64,000 nucleotides of DNA from Aquimarina spongiae (GTDB taxonomy: Bacteria > Bacteroidota > Bacteroidia > Flavobacteriales > Flavobacteriaceae), in assembly GCF_900141785.1 (NCBI RefSeq), contig NZ_FQYP01000005.1:124001-188000 (forward strand). The letters run 5' to 3'. A program made the translations under genes and the position numbers. The notes beneath the pieces were generated by a model. That model was not told where the DNA came from, did no database searches, and worked only from the letters and a program-made list of their open reading frames with translations. Within the stretch, counting starts at the first letter, position 1, and each line of letters starts with the position of its first letter. Below, piece by piece: positions 26,022-35,946 of the stretch.

Positions 26022-27425
26022 ATGAAAAAATTACATGTCAATATTATGATGCTCGCTGTAGCCATGTTTATGGTAGCATGCGGAGGTAAAAAAGAAAAAA
26101 GTATCGCAGTTAGTGATACTAGTGAAAAGGAAACTTCTTCCGAATTACTTATAGAGAAACCTCAATTAACATTTGGATTCATTAAACTAACGGATATGGC
26201 ACCATTAGCCATCGCCAAAGAAAAAGGGTTCTTTGAAGACGAGGGACTTTTTGTATCTGTAGAGGCACAATCTAACTGGAAAAATGTTTTGGATCGTGTA
26301 ATAGATGGACAATTAGATGGGTCACATATGCTTGCTGGTCAGCCTATTGCTGCAGGAGCTGGCTTTGGAAGACAAGCAGAATTGGTAACTCCGTTTTCTA
26401 TGGACTTAAATGGAAATGGAATTACAGTTTCTAATGATGTTTGGTCAAAAATGAAGCCTAATGTACCCGTTGGTGAAGACGGAAAACCAATCCATCCTAT
26501 TTCTGCAGAGGCGTTAAAACCTGTAATCGATGGATATAAGAATGATGGAAAACCATTTAAAATGGGAATGGTATTTCCGGTATCTACACATAACTACGAG
26601 ATTCGTTATTGGTTGGCGGCTGCAGGGATTCACCCAGGAATGTATTCCAAAGATAATATACAAGGACAGATAGATGCAGATGTATTGCTTTCTGTTACTC
26701 CACCACCACAAATGCCAGCAACTCTTGAAGCTGGAACGATCTATGGATATTGCGTAGGGGAGCCATGGAACCAACAAGCGGTTTTCAAGGGTATAGGAGT
26801 GCCAGTAACTACAAATTATGATATCTGGAAAAATAACCCAGAAAAGGTTTTTGTAATGACTAAAAAGTTTATTGAAAAATATCCTAATACAGCTGTGGCT
26901 GTAACTAAGGCGTTAATTAGAGCAGGTAAGTGGTTAGATGCTCCTGGAAATCGCAAGGAAGCAGTCAAAATTTTATCGATGCCAGAGTATGTAGGAGCAG
27001 ACGAAGTGGTACTCGCAAATTCTATGACAGGAACTTTTGAGTTCGAAAAAGGAGATAAAAGACAAATGCCTGATTTCAACGTGTTTTACAGATATGATGC
27101 TACCTATCCTTTTTACTCTGATGGAATCTGGTTCTTAACACAAATGAGACGTTGGGGTCAAATACCAGAAAGTAAGCCTGCAGAGTGGTATCACGAAAAA
27201 ATAAAAGAAATCTACAGACCAGATATTTGGACCAAAGCGGCAAATCTATTGGTAGAAGAAGGGCATTTAGAAGCTTCAGAATTGCCAAAAACAGATGGGT
27301 ATAAGCCAGCTACTACTGATTTTATAGATGGTAAAACGTATGATGCCAAAGATCCGGTAGGATACATCAATAGCTTTTCAATAGGAAATAAAGAGAACAG
27401 TGAAGGAGTAACAAGTGTTCAGTAA
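26022..27425 (+). CDS. nrtA: Nitrate ABC transporter substrate-binding lipoprotein (NrtA/CmpA-like)
   Basis: This 467-residue protein has a lipoprotein signal ([20 protein letters not shown]), a short charged linker, then a periplasmic binding domain beginning [20 protein letters not shown] and containing the NrtA/CmpA-type stretches [36 protein letters not shown] and [14 protein letters not shown]. The length matches cyanobacterial NrtA. It is the first gene of the import operon, with permease and two ATPases downstream. A UUCG-capped hairpin immediately after its stop separates it from the permease. CmpA (bicarbonate) is the related alternative; the location favours nitrate. Confidence 0.93.
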   Translation: MKKLHVNIMMLAVAMFMVACGGKKEKSIAVSDTSEKETSSELLIEKPQLTFGFIKLTDMAPLAIAKEKGFFEDEGLFVSVEAQSNWKNVLDRVIDGQLDGSHMLAGQPIAAGAGFGRQAELVTPFSMDLNGNGITVSNDVWSKMKPNVPVGEDGKPIHPISAEALKPVIDGYKNDGKPFKMGMVFPVSTHNYEIRYWLAAAGIHPGMYSKDNIQGQIDADVLLSVTPPPQMPATLEAGTIYGYCVGEPWNQQAVFKGIGVPVTTNYDIWKNNPEKVFVMTKKFIEKYPNTAVAVTKALIRAGKWLDAPGNRKEAVKILSMPEYVGADEVVLANSMTGTFEFEKGDKRQMPDFNVFYRYDATYPFYSDGIWFLTQMRRWGQIPESKPAEWYHEKIKEIYRPDIWTKAANLLVEEGHLEASELPKTDGYKPATTDFIDGKTYDAKDPVGYINSFSIGNKENSEGVTSVQ

Positions 27426-27451
27426 TAAAAAGAGCTTCGGCTCTTTTTATT
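27424..27451 (+). terminator. Hairpin with TTCG loop between nrtA and nrtB
   Basis: A perfect 12-bp stem AATAAAAAGAGC with GCTCTTTTTATT is capped by TTCG, a very stable tetraloop. It begins inside the nrtA stop codon region. It probably works as a partial terminator or as a 3'-end protector that keeps nrtA message above that of the permease and ATPases. Confidence 0.7.
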
Positions 27452-27484
27452 TTCCTTCAGAAGAAAACATTAAAAATAAGACGG

Positions 27485-28582
27485 ATGAAAGATAAATCGA
27501 TTCATATACTGAATTTTGTAGGACTAGGTTTTTTTGAACCTGCAATACGTTTGGCTGCTGGAGAAGAGGTCAAGAAAAATATAATTGCACTGCTTAAAAA
27601 GGTATTATTACCTATAGTGTCTGTTGGGTTATTCCTTATTATTTGGCACTCTGGAGCAACGTATTTATATAATGTTGAAAAAGATGCCCGAATCGAGAAA
27701 GCTTTGGCAGATAGAGGAGAAGCGGCTGCTCTGGAAATGGAAACCTGTATAGATTCTGGTGATATCAGTTGTCAGCCAAATACATTACCGTCTCCCGCTC
27801 AGGTATGGACTGCTTATAAATCTTTATTGGTAGATCATAGAGTGATTTCAGAGAAAAAAGATGCTTTTTCTGAAAAAGTAGCGGCCACCAACGCAAAGAG
27901 AAAAGCTCAAGGATTGGCGCCGATCAAATATACGGGTAGGCCTTCTTTTGTGGATCAGATTTTTACAAGCTTAAAAACGGTGTTCGCTGGTTTCTTGTTA
28001 GCGTTTTTGATTGCAGTACCTATTGGTATTATGCTGGGACTGAGCACTACATTACGATCTTCAGTAAACTGGCTGATACAGATTTTTAAGCCGGTGTCTC
28101 CTGTAGTATGGTTGTTGTTGGTCTTTATGATCGTTAAAACACTAACAAAGAATTCGGATTCTGATAGTTCTTTTATTATTTCATTTATAAGTGTTGGCTT
28201 GTGTTCTATGTGGGCAACTCTGGTCAATACAAGTATGGGAGTGTCATCGGTAGATAAAGACTATATCAATGTAGCCAAAGTGTTACAGTTAAGTGTTGGT
28301 CAAAAAGTTTTTAAAATCATATTACCGTCTTCTTTTCCACTGATTTTTACAGGACTACGTATCACCCTTTCTGTAGCTTGGATGGTGCTTATTGCGATCG
28401 AATTATTGGCACAAAGCCCTGGATTAGGATCTTTCGTTTGGGAAGAGTTCCAGAATGGGGCTAACGACTCTAATTCAAAGATTATCGTAGCCATGTTTGT
28501 TATCGGGATCATTGGATTCTTGTTGGATCGCCTAATGTTGACGATTCAGAAGTTTGTGACATTTACAGAAGAAACCGCATAA
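27485..28582 (+). CDS. nrtB: Nitrate ABC transporter permease (NrtB-like)
   Basis: This 365-residue inner-membrane protein belongs to the NrtB/SsuC/TauC permease class. It has a first membrane helix at about 38-60, a long polar periplasmic segment (about 65-150, [20 protein letters not shown] and following) that includes [16 protein letters not shown], then the BPD_transp_1 domain with the helix [20 protein letters not shown] and the cytoplasmic EAA-like loop preceding [16 protein letters not shown]. It starts 60 bp after nrtA and ends 10 bp before the first ATPase gene. It is longer than most NrtB owing to the N-terminal insertion. Confidence 0.92.
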   Translation: MKDKSIHILNFVGLGFFEPAIRLAAGEEVKKNIIALLKKVLLPIVSVGLFLIIWHSGATYLYNVEKDARIEKALADRGEAAALEMETCIDSGDISCQPNTLPSPAQVWTAYKSLLVDHRVISEKKDAFSEKVAATNAKRKAQGLAPIKYTGRPSFVDQIFTSLKTVFAGFLLAFLIAVPIGIMLGLSTTLRSSVNWLIQIFKPVSPVVWLLLVFMIVKTLTKNSDSDSSFIISFISVGLCSMWATLVNTSMGVSSVDKDYINVAKVLQLSVGQKVFKIILPSSFPLIFTGLRITLSVAWMVLIAIELLAQSPGLGSFVWEEFQNGANDSNSKIIVAMFVIGIIGFLLDRLMLTIQKFVTFTEETA

Positions 28583-28592
28583 TCTTATTGTT

Positions 28593-29456
28593 ATGGCGTA
28601 TATAGAATTAAGAAACGTATCCAAATCATTTGGTACAGGTAAAGATAGAACAGAAGTTCTGTCTAATATTAATCTTGAAATAGAAGAAGGAGAGTTTGTT
28701 GCCATTGTTGGATTTACCGGAAGTGGAAAGACAACTTTAATCAATTTGATTTCAGGATTAATGATGCCAGACGAAGGACAAGTACTGTTCAAAGGAGAAC
28801 CAGTTACAGGTCCAAGCCACGAACGCGGAGTAATCTTTCAGAATTACTCGTTACTTCCTTGGTTAAATGTGAGGAATAATGTTGGGATGGCGGTAAAAGA
28901 AGCGTTTAAGAAGATGACCAAAAAAGATCGCTCCAAAAGGGTAGAGGATTATGTAGAGATGGTAAATCTTTCTCCGGCGATTAATAAACTTCCAAAGGAA
29001 CTTTCTGGAGGAATGCGGCAACGGGTTTCTGTTACCAGAGCTTTATCAATGAGTCCAGATGTGATTCTTATGGATGAGCCGTTAAGTGCTTTGGATGCAC
29101 TAACTAGAGGGAATCTGCAACAGGAAATTCTAAAAATTTGGAATCAGGATAAAAAAACCGCACTACTTATCACAAACGATGTAGACGAAGGTATTTTGAT
29201 GGCGGATCGTATCATTCCGTTAAAACCTGGTCCAAAAGCAACCCTCGGTCCAGAATACAAAATCAATTTGGATCGCCCTAGAGATAAAACCGCTTTAAAT
29301 CACAATGAAGAATATAAAAAACTTCGAAATGGTATCATGGAGTATTTGATCCAAATAGGAGAGCAAAGAGCTTCTAAAAAAGAGAATACTTACACCTTAC
29401 CAGATATCAGTCCAAAGATTAGATTTAAGCCTTTCAGTAAAATTAGTTTTAGCTAA
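28593..29456 (+). CDS. nrtC: Nitrate ABC transporter ATP-binding protein (NrtC-like, no regulatory domain)
   Basis: This 287-residue ATPase has Walker [10 protein letters not shown] (about 47-55), signature LSGGMRQRV, Walker B DVILMDEP and a D-loop (SALDALT). The switch histidine position reads [10 protein letters not shown], with Asn195 in place of His, whereas the paired ATPase at 29472 keeps His214. It lacks the NrtA-like C-terminal domain that cyanobacterial NrtC carries for regulation. It sits between the permease and the second ATPase. It powers nitrate import as one half of a probable heterodimer. Confidence 0.9.
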   Translation: MAYIELRNVSKSFGTGKDRTEVLSNINLEIEEGEFVAIVGFTGSGKTTLINLISGLMMPDEGQVLFKGEPVTGPSHERGVIFQNYSLLPWLNVRNNVGMAVKEAFKKMTKKDRSKRVEDYVEMVNLSPAINKLPKELSGGMRQRVSVTRALSMSPDVILMDEPLSALDALTRGNLQQEILKIWNQDKKTALLITNDVDEGILMADRIIPLKPGPKATLGPEYKINLDRPRDKTALNHNEEYKKLRNGIMEYLIQIGEQRASKKENTYTLPDISPKIRFKPFSKISFS

Positions 29457-29471
29457 ACAAAAGAATGTAGC

Positions 29472-30293
29472 ATGGAAACACTAGAGAAAAATAGCATAAG
29501 ACGAACAGATAATGGGCTGTTTGAAGACAAATATATGTTGGATATATCAAAGCTTACAAAGATTTATCCAACTCCAAAAGGAGACTATGTGGTATTGGAT
29601 GATCTGGATCTTAAAATTAAACATGAGGAGTTCATCTCTATCATAGGTCATTCTGGTTGTGGAAAATCTACGTTGCTTACCATGATCGCGGGCTTAAATC
29701 CAATTTCTAGAGGTACTATAGTGGTTAATAATCAAACTGTTCGGGGTCCTGGTCCTGATCGAGGAGTGATTTTTCAGTCACCAAGTCTTTTACCATGGAT
29801 GACCGCTTACGAAAATGTAATGCTAGGAGTAAAGCAGGTTTTTGCTCATGGGAGCAAAAAAGATCGGGATGATATTGTTAAATATTACCTGGCAAAAGTG
29901 GGGTTAGAAGATGCTATGCATAAAAAGGCAAAAGAGTTATCTCAAGGAATGCAACAACGTGTTGGGATTGCTCGAGCATTTGCTATCAAACCCAAGGTGT
30001 TATTACTTGATGAACCTTTTGGAATGTTAGATTCTTTAACTAGAGGAGAGCTGCAAGATGTGCTTATAGAAGTGTGGAATCAAGAAAAGATAACGGCTAT
30101 TATGATTACTCATGATGTTGATGAATCCATATTTTTGGCAGATCGGGTAATTATGATGACAAGCGGGCCAAGAGCCAAGGTGGGTGATATTCTTGAAATT
30201 GATTTTGAAAGACCTCGCTTGCGAAAAGATGTTCTGGATCATCCTGATTACTACAAGTATCGGGAACATTTGATTAACTTTTTGGAGCACTAG
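29472..30293 (+). CDS. nrtD: Nitrate ABC transporter ATP-binding protein (NrtD-like)
   Basis: This 273-residue ATPase has Walker [11 protein letters not shown]-loop [12 protein letters not shown], signature LSQGMQQRV, Walker [16 protein letters not shown] and switch His214 ([10 protein letters not shown]). A short N-terminal tail ([20 protein letters not shown]) precedes the fold. It lies 15 bp after the first ATPase and closes the transport operon. All motifs are canonical, so it is probably the catalytically stronger partner. Confidence 0.91.
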   Translation: METLEKNSIRRTDNGLFEDKYMLDISKLTKIYPTPKGDYVVLDDLDLKIKHEEFISIIGHSGCGKSTLLTMIAGLNPISRGTIVVNNQTVRGPGPDRGVIFQSPSLLPWMTAYENVMLGVKQVFAHGSKKDRDDIVKYYLAKVGLEDAMHKKAKELSQGMQQRVGIARAFAIKPKVLLLDEPFGMLDSLTRGELQDVLIEVWNQEKITAIMITHDVDESIFLADRVIMMTSGPRAKVGDILEIDFERPRLRKDVLDHPDYYKYREHLINFLEH

Positions 30294-30597
30294 TATTGAT
30301 CGACTAACAAATTCGTTACTTATTTTTTTACTAATTTTTTCCCCCTTTCTTATACTATTTAAGTATTATTGGTATATTTAGAATAGAATTGGGGAAATAT
30401 TTGTATTTGAAGCTGTACACATTTATATTTTTTGGATATGAGTGGTTGTGTGTGGCTTAATATAAAACCCGCCCCAAATAGCATTAAATAGACAATAATA
30501 GCTATACTATTTTTTTTACCCTGATAGCATAAAAATATTTTAAGACTTAGTGTTGAAACCTTAAAGAACAAAGTAGCTTTAAGTGTTTCTTGTGTTG
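30294..30597 (+). other. Long non-coding stretch after nrtD with a hairpin
   Basis: About 300 bp without a credible gene separate nrtD from its only obvious terminator. Near the end GAAACCTTAAAG (30555-30566) pairs with CTTTAAG-T-GTTTC (30577-30589), a 12-bp stem with one bulge, just before the terminator at 30598. It could be a long 3' untranslated region or a small RNA gene ending at that terminator. No firm promoter is visible. Confidence 0.3.
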
Positions 30598-30629
30598 CCG
30601 GTTACAATTTTATTGTAACCGGTTTTTTT
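30598..30629 (+). terminator. Intrinsic terminator
   Basis: A perfect 11-bp stem CCGGTTACAAT with ATTGTAACCGG and a TTT loop is followed by seven T residues. It is about 300 bp after nrtD and 170 bp before the nitrate reductase start. Confidence 0.9.
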
Positions 30630-30751
30630 AATGTAATTTGACAAAATACGTTAGCGGTTTTTTGAAAATCAGTTTTTTTGAGTGTTGAATTTTGAAGAAT
30701 TCATAATTCTTTTCCCGGAATTACAGAAAGAGCTTTCTATGTTATGAAACA

Positions 30752-30773
30752 TACGTATTAATACTTAGTTTTG
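30752..30773 (+). promoter_or_regulatory. Nitrate-island palindrome and -7 box of the nitrate reductase
   Basis: TACGTATTAATACTTA (30752-30767) is one base off the palindrome. Its end overlaps TAGTTTTG (30766-30773), a -7 box 26 bp before the ATG. The layout is the same as at nrtA and nirB. Confidence 0.68.
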
Positions 30774-30799
30774 GATAAAATCTTTGTACAAAGTGTTTT

Positions 30800-33700
30800 A
30801 TGTCGAAGTATAAATCTTACAAAACAACTTGTTCTTATTGTGGGGTAGGTTGTGGTATCATTGCAAAAAAAGATCCTAAAGGGGTAATAACAGTTGAGGG
30901 AGATAAAGATCATCCCGTTAATCGTGGTATGTTGTGTACCAAAGGGATGAATTTGCATCATGTGGTTCAGGATAAAAGTGATCGAATTTTGTATCCTGAG
31001 ATGAGATGGAGTAAAGGGCATGAGCGTCAAAAAGTGTCTTGGGATCAGGCAATGAATAGAGCTGCTGCTGTGTTCAGAACGATGATCGACAAATACGGTC
31101 CGGATAGTGTTGGTTTTTATGTGTCTGGACAGTGCCTTACTGAAGAGTATTACTTGGTAAATAAGTTGGCAAAAGGTTTTATAGGGACCAACAATGTGGA
31201 TACGAATTCGAGATTATGCATGAGTTCTGCCGTGGTCGGTTATAAACAGGCGCTGGGAGAAGATAGTGTGCCAATCTCATATCAGGATATTGAACTTGCA
31301 GATTGTTTTATGATTGCTGGAGCAAATCCAGCATGGTGTCATCCTATTCTGTTCAGGAGAATCGAAGCACACAAAGAAAAAAATCCAGATACCAAAATTA
31401 TCGTTGTTGATCCAAGGAGAACGCAATCTTGTGATATTGCTGATCTTCATTTGCAGATTCTTCCTGGGACCGATGTGGTGTTGTATAATGCTATTGCCAA
31501 AAGATTGATTGATAAAAGGAAGATTGACAAAAGTTTTATAGCTAACCACACGGATAATTTTGAAGCGCTCAAGGCATCGCTTCAGGACACTAGTCTAAGT
31601 GAAGCTGCCAAAATCTGTGGAATTTCAGTAGTAGATATCAAAAAAGCGGCATCTCTTATTAGTAACGCAAAAGGATTCATTACGCTTTGGGCGATGGGAC
31701 TGAATCAAAGTTCTATAGGGGTGAATAAGAACAACGCGCTGCTTAATCTGTCCTTGTTAACCGGACATATCGGGAAACCAGGCTCAGGTCCTTTTTCGCT
31801 TACGGGTCAGCCCAATGCAATGGGAGGAAGAGAAGTAGGAGGTATGGCTAATCTATTAGCAGCTCACAAAGATTTGGCTAATGAAACCCATAGAACTGAG
31901 GTAGCAAATTTTTGGGGAGGAAAAGAAATATCTCCTAAACCTGGATTAACCGCTACCGAAATGTTTGATGCTTTGGAAAGTGGTAAATTAAAAGCAGTTT
32001 GGATAATTTGTACTAATCCATTAGTGAGTTTGCCTAATGCGAATAAAGTAGAAAAGGCTTTAAAAAATGCAAAGTTTGTGATTGTACAAGATATATCTTA
32101 TCGATCAGAAACAACAGAATATGCAGACCTTCTCTTACCAGCAGCAGGTTGGGTAGAAAAAGAAGGTACAATGACCAATAGTGAGCGAAGGATTACACAT
32201 TTAAATAAAGTAATTGATCCCCCAGGAGAAGCACAAGCTGATGCCGAAATTCTTTGGAACTTTGCACGAAAGATGGGGTATCATGGATTTGATTACAACT
32301 CCGTTGAAGAGGTGTATAAGGAACATTGTGCGCTAACCAAAGGAACCAATATTGATGTTTCTGGATTGAGTTATAGTCGTTTGAAAGGAGAAGGGAGTTT
32401 TCAGTGGCCAGTACCTACAAATAATCATCCAGGTACATCGCGTTTGTTTTTGGATAAAAAGTTCTACACCGATACCGGAAATGCTAAGTTTGTTATTCCT
32501 CGATTTACAAAGCCTACGTCGGAGTTACTTACTGAAAAGCATCCTTTAATTTTAACTACAGGTCGTGTAAGGGATCAGTGGCATACCAGAACCAAAACGG
32601 GTAAGGTAAATAGATTGCTTACACATATTCCTGATCCTTATCTGGAAATGAATCAGGTAGATGCTTTTTTGCGTGAACTTAAAGATGGGGATGTTGCCGT
32701 TGTAGAAAGTAAAAGAGGGAAGGTGCAAGTAAAAATAAAAGTCAGTGATAGTATCAATAGAGGTGTTGTTTTTCTTCCGATGCATTGGGGAAAAGTACTA
32801 GGAAATGACTTTGGCAGAGCTAATAATCTCACTACAAGTATTGTAGATCCAATATCCAAAGAGCCTGATTTCAAATTTTCGGCTGTGCAGGTTTCTAAAT
32901 ATATCAAACCAAGACAAAAAATATGTGTTGTAGGAGCTGGTACCGCTGCATACCGCTTTATACAAACCTATAGAGAGCATAATAAGGAAGATGAAATCGT
33001 AGTGTTTTCAAAAGAGCCGTATCCTTTTTATAATCGGGTGTTGTTGCCAGAGTATGTGAGTGAGGAGTTAAAGTGGGAACAACTTCAGAAAATGAGGGAA
33101 GGGAGTATGGAGTCTTTGAATGTGACCTTGCTTACAGGTAATCCTATCGAAGAAATTAATCGGGGGGAGAAATATATTGTAGATGGTAATGGAGAAAAAC
33201 ATACTTATGATGTGGTGTTGATGGCTACAGGAAGCAGAGCGTTTGTTCCCAAAGAAGTGCCGATTCATCTTCCAGGGAGGTTTACGATGAGAAATAGAGG
33301 AGATGCGGATCAATTGAAGAATTATTTGGACGAAACCGGCTTGCCAGAAAATCAACAGCATGTTACCATAGTAGGAGGAGGGCTTTTGGGATTAGAATTA
33401 GCTGCTGCTCTTCGGAAAAAAGATATCAAGATTACCATTGTGCAACGAGGAAATCGTTTGATGGAGCGTCAATTAGATATTGTAGCTAGTAGGTTATTGG
33501 CTGAAGATGTCATAGAAAAAGGGATCCAAATTCATTTTGATAATGAAGTTGATACCGTGTTTAATCTCGAAAAAGGAGATTTGCAGGTCAACTTAAAATC
33601 TGGGAAATCATTTAATTGTAATGCGGTAGTGTATTCTATTGGGACTATCCCTAATATTGATTTGGCCAAAAAGATAGGTGTGGATTGCAGACGTGGTATC

Positions 33701-34321
33701 CTTGTAAATCAGTATTTGCAATCTAGCGATCCAAGTATTTTTGCAATTGGAGAAATCGCAGAGTTTGAAGGTAACTTGTATGGTATTACTGCTGCTGCCG
33801 AGCAACAAGCAGATATTGTTGCCAAATATTTGTTGGGAGATTATGCTGCTATTTACAAAGGTTCTGTGTTTATGAATATTTTGAAGTTCGAGGATCTTGA
33901 TTTATGTAGTATTGGTAATATCGATATGCCAAAAAATGATCCTCAATATGAAGAGGTAGTTTTTATGGATGTTAGAAAGCGGTTTTACAAAAAGTGTATT
34001 GTAAAAGATGATCGACTTCTTGGAGCCATTTTGATGGGAGATAAAAACGAATTTGCAGATTTTAAACGTCTGATTGAAGAAAAAATAGAACTCTCTGAAA
34101 AGAGGGAAGAATTGCTTCGTTCTACGCATTCTGGAGAGCCTGTAATCGGTAAATTAATTTGTTCTTGTAGTCAGGTGGGAGAAGGTAATCTGGAGGGAGC
34201 TATAGCTTCTGGCTACTCTAATTTTGCGGATCTTTGTAATCAAACAGGAGCTGGGTTAGGATGCGGAAGCTGTAAGCCTGAAGTAAAACAGGTGTTGAAT
34301 GGTATGTTGCAAAATGCATAA
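30800..34321 (+). CDS. Assimilatory nitrate reductase fused to NirB-like FAD/NAD(P) oxidoreductase and BFD [2Fe-2S] domain
   Basis: This 1173-residue enzyme reduces nitrate to nitrite. Residues 1-690 are a molybdopterin oxidoreductase: [4Fe-4S] ligands Cys11, Cys14, Cys18 and Cys46 (TTCSYCGVGCG, MLCTKG), probable Mo ligand Cys140 (TNSRLCMSSA), and a dinucleotide-binding C-terminal part (HPLILTTGRVRDQWHTRTKT). From about 706, KICVVGAGTAAYRF opens an FAD/NAD(P) oxidoreductase like the NirB N-terminus, with a second site VTIVGGGLLGLELAAALR. A BFD-like [2Fe-2S] domain closes it (LICSCSQVGEG, GAGLGCGSCKPEV, about 1120-1168). The fusion supplies electrons in one chain. The next gene starts 2 bp after its stop. 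Confidence 0.94.
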   Translation: MSKYKSYKTTCSYCGVGCGIIAKKDPKGVITVEGDKDHPVNRGMLCTKGMNLHHVVQDKSDRILYPEMRWSKGHERQKVSWDQAMNRAAAVFRTMIDKYGPDSVGFYVSGQCLTEEYYLVNKLAKGFIGTNNVDTNSRLCMSSAVVGYKQALGEDSVPISYQDIELADCFMIAGANPAWCHPILFRRIEAHKEKNPDTKIIVVDPRRTQSCDIADLHLQILPGTDVVLYNAIAKRLIDKRKIDKSFIANHTDNFEALKASLQDTSLSEAAKICGISVVDIKKAASLISNAKGFITLWAMGLNQSSIGVNKNNALLNLSLLTGHIGKPGSGPFSLTGQPNAMGGREVGGMANLLAAHKDLANETHRTEVANFWGGKEISPKPGLTATEMFDALESGKLKAVWIICTNPLVSLPNANKVEKALKNAKFVIVQDISYRSETTEYADLLLPAAGWVEKEGTMTNSERRITHLNKVIDPPGEAQADAEILWNFARKMGYHGFDYNSVEEVYKEHCALTKGTNIDVSGLSYSRLKGEGSFQWPVPTNNHPGTSRLFLDKKFYTDTGNAKFVIPRFTKPTSELLTEKHPLILTTGRVRDQWHTRTKTGKVNRLLTHIPDPYLEMNQVDAFLRELKDGDVAVVESKRGKVQVKIKVSDSINRGVVFLPMHWGKVLGNDFGRANNLTTSIVDPISKEPDFKFSAVQVSKYIKPRQKICVVGAGTAAYRFIQTYREHNKEDEIVVFSKEPYPFYNRVLLPEYVSEELKWEQLQKMREGSMESLNVTLLTGNPIEEINRGEKYIVDGNGEKHTYDVVLMATGSRAFVPKEVPIHLPGRFTMRNRGDADQLKNYLDETGLPENQQHVTIVGGGLLGLELAAALRKKDIKITIVQRGNRLMERQLDIVASRLLAEDVIEKGIQIHFDNEVDTVFNLEKGDLQVNLKSGKSFNCNAVVYSIGTIPNIDLAKKIGVDCRRGILVNQYLQSSDPSIFAIGEIAEFEGNLYGITAAAEQQADIVAKYLLGDYAAIYKGSVFMNILKFEDLDLCSIGNIDMPKNDPQYEEVVFMDVRKRFYKKCIVKDDRLLGAILMGDKNEFADFKRLIEEKIELSEKREELLRSTHSGEPVIGKLICSCSQVGEGNLEGAIASGYSNFADLCNQTGAGLGCGSCKPEVKQVLNGMLQNA

Positions 34322-34323
34322 TT

Positions 34324-35769
34324 ATGGGAGAAAAGGTGTTATTAAATAGAATTGATGTAAAAGGTGGTGTATTGTCACCAGTAGAGTTACAGCATATTAT
34401 AGAATATGCTGAAGAGCTGGGTTTGGATATGTTTCATTTTGGGTCAAGACAGGATATTATTTTTCCATTAAAAGATAAGCAAGGAAATTTAATCAGTGCT
34501 CATACTTCCTTTGATGCTGCTTTTTTTGCGTCAGAAAAACAACAAAATATTAGTTCTTCATATGTGTCAATGGATGTTCTGAATGCCACAGTCTGGTTAA
34601 GAGGAACTACTTATCTGTATATCCTTGAGGAGTTCAGGTATACTCCTGGATTAAAGATCAATATTGTTGATCCAAAACAACAAATGGTTCCTTTGTTTAC
34701 AGGGGATTTGAATTTTATAGCCTCAGAACACGAAGATTATTGGTATTTGTTTTTGAAGCTTCCAGGATGGGAGGAAGTATACTATCCTGCACTTATTTAC
34801 ACCTGGGATATTGCTAAGATTGCAAAAGAAATAGAACGTGTTTATGAAGAAGTGGGTGAAGTAGACGCTCTTTTTCAACAGCTTAATAGTACCGTAAATA
34901 CCAATAATAGAATCATAGAGAAACCTTTACAAGTGCAGTTTAGTCCTTTTCCGTATTATGAAGGAATGAATAAAATGGGGATCAATCAATATTGGTTGGG
35001 CTTGTACTGGAGAAATAATCAATACGATCTTAAATTTCTAAAGGCGCTTTGTGAGTTCTGTGTAGAACATAAGATTGGTAAAATATGTCTTACACCCTGG
35101 AAATCTTTTATAATAAAAGGAATACCTCGAGAAAGTAAACTGACCTTAGAAAAATTATTAGGACAATTTGGAATTAATGTTCGTCATTCAGCTTTAGAAT
35201 TGAATTGGCACTTGCCTGTAGATAATGCTAAGGCCTTTGATCTTAAGAAGTTTTTGGTCATGAATTTTGATCAAAATGACATTAGTACTTATGGCTTAAC
35301 TTTTGGCATTACCGCAGATAGAAATCAAAGTCATTATTTTACTTCTATTATGATAGAAGAAAATAAAACACCGCAAAATTTGACAGATTTTGTAGTGAGG
35401 CCTACCTATAATGTATTGCATGCCAAAAACTTTGATCCAAATACCAGAAAATATATCGCATATGCCCAGGGGATAGACCAAATGGACTTGCCTGGATTGT
35501 TGTTAGAGCTTACAAAAACTTATTTCCGAAACCTGGGAGTTCCTTCTTCAGAACAATCTTCCAGTTCTGATGCTAATAAAGAGGTGCTAGAAATAGAAGT
35601 GTATCAGTGTAGTAATTGCCATACAATTTACGATCCTTCTGTGGGGGATGTGGTTCAGGAAATCGATGCGGGAGTAGCATTTGATGATTTGCCTGATGAG
35701 TATTGTTGTTCGGTTTGTGAATCCCCGAAAACGTATTTTAAAAGCATGATCCTGGCGATAAATGCCTAA
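34324..35769 (+). CDS. Siroheme-less nitrite/sulfite-reductase-like protein with C-terminal rubredoxin domain
   Basis: This 481-residue cytoplasmic protein begins with a ferredoxin-like half domain of nitrite/sulfite reductases (GGVLSPVELQHIIEYAEELG and FGSRQDIIF). It has no Cys before about residue 240 and lacks the C-x5-C and C-x3-C siroheme/[4Fe-4S] ligands. The C-terminal 55 residues are a rubredoxin: YQCSNCHTIYDPSVGD, then YCCSVCESPK, the two C-x-x-C iron loops. Being 2 bp behind the nitrate reductase it is surely co-translated and probably carries electrons to it or docks as a structural subunit. That role is inference; no enzyme activity should be assumed. Confidence 0.82.
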   Translation: MGEKVLLNRIDVKGGVLSPVELQHIIEYAEELGLDMFHFGSRQDIIFPLKDKQGNLISAHTSFDAAFFASEKQQNISSSYVSMDVLNATVWLRGTTYLYILEEFRYTPGLKINIVDPKQQMVPLFTGDLNFIASEHEDYWYLFLKLPGWEEVYYPALIYTWDIAKIAKEIERVYEEVGEVDALFQQLNSTVNTNNRIIEKPLQVQFSPFPYYEGMNKMGINQYWLGLYWRNNQYDLKFLKALCEFCVEHKIGKICLTPWKSFIIKGIPRESKLTLEKLLGQFGINVRHSALELNWHLPVDNAKAFDLKKFLVMNFDQNDISTYGLTFGITADRNQSHYFTSIMIEENKTPQNLTDFVVRPTYNVLHAKNFDPNTRKYIAYAQGIDQMDLPGLLLELTKTYFRNLGVPSSEQSSSSDANKEVLEIEVYQCSNCHTIYDPSVGDVVQEIDAGVAFDDLPDEYCCSVCESPKTYFKSMILAINA

Positions 35770-35946
35770 AGGAGCGTGCTGTTGTTTATTTCTGAAAAAA
35801 GAATAGTTTTTGCTTTTCTAATTGTTTCTACCTCTAATTTTTAATAGCTATTTGTTTGAAAAGAATGAAATTTCTGCATTTACAAATTAGTAAATGCATA
35901 ATTTAGGGTATTTATTTTTTTTCAAAATGTAATAATTTGATGTATG

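Noticed and set aside
30359..30571. 70-codon minus-strand frame after nrtD
   Set aside because: Composition is non-coding, there is no promoter, and the area is better explained as a trailer or RNA with hairpins.
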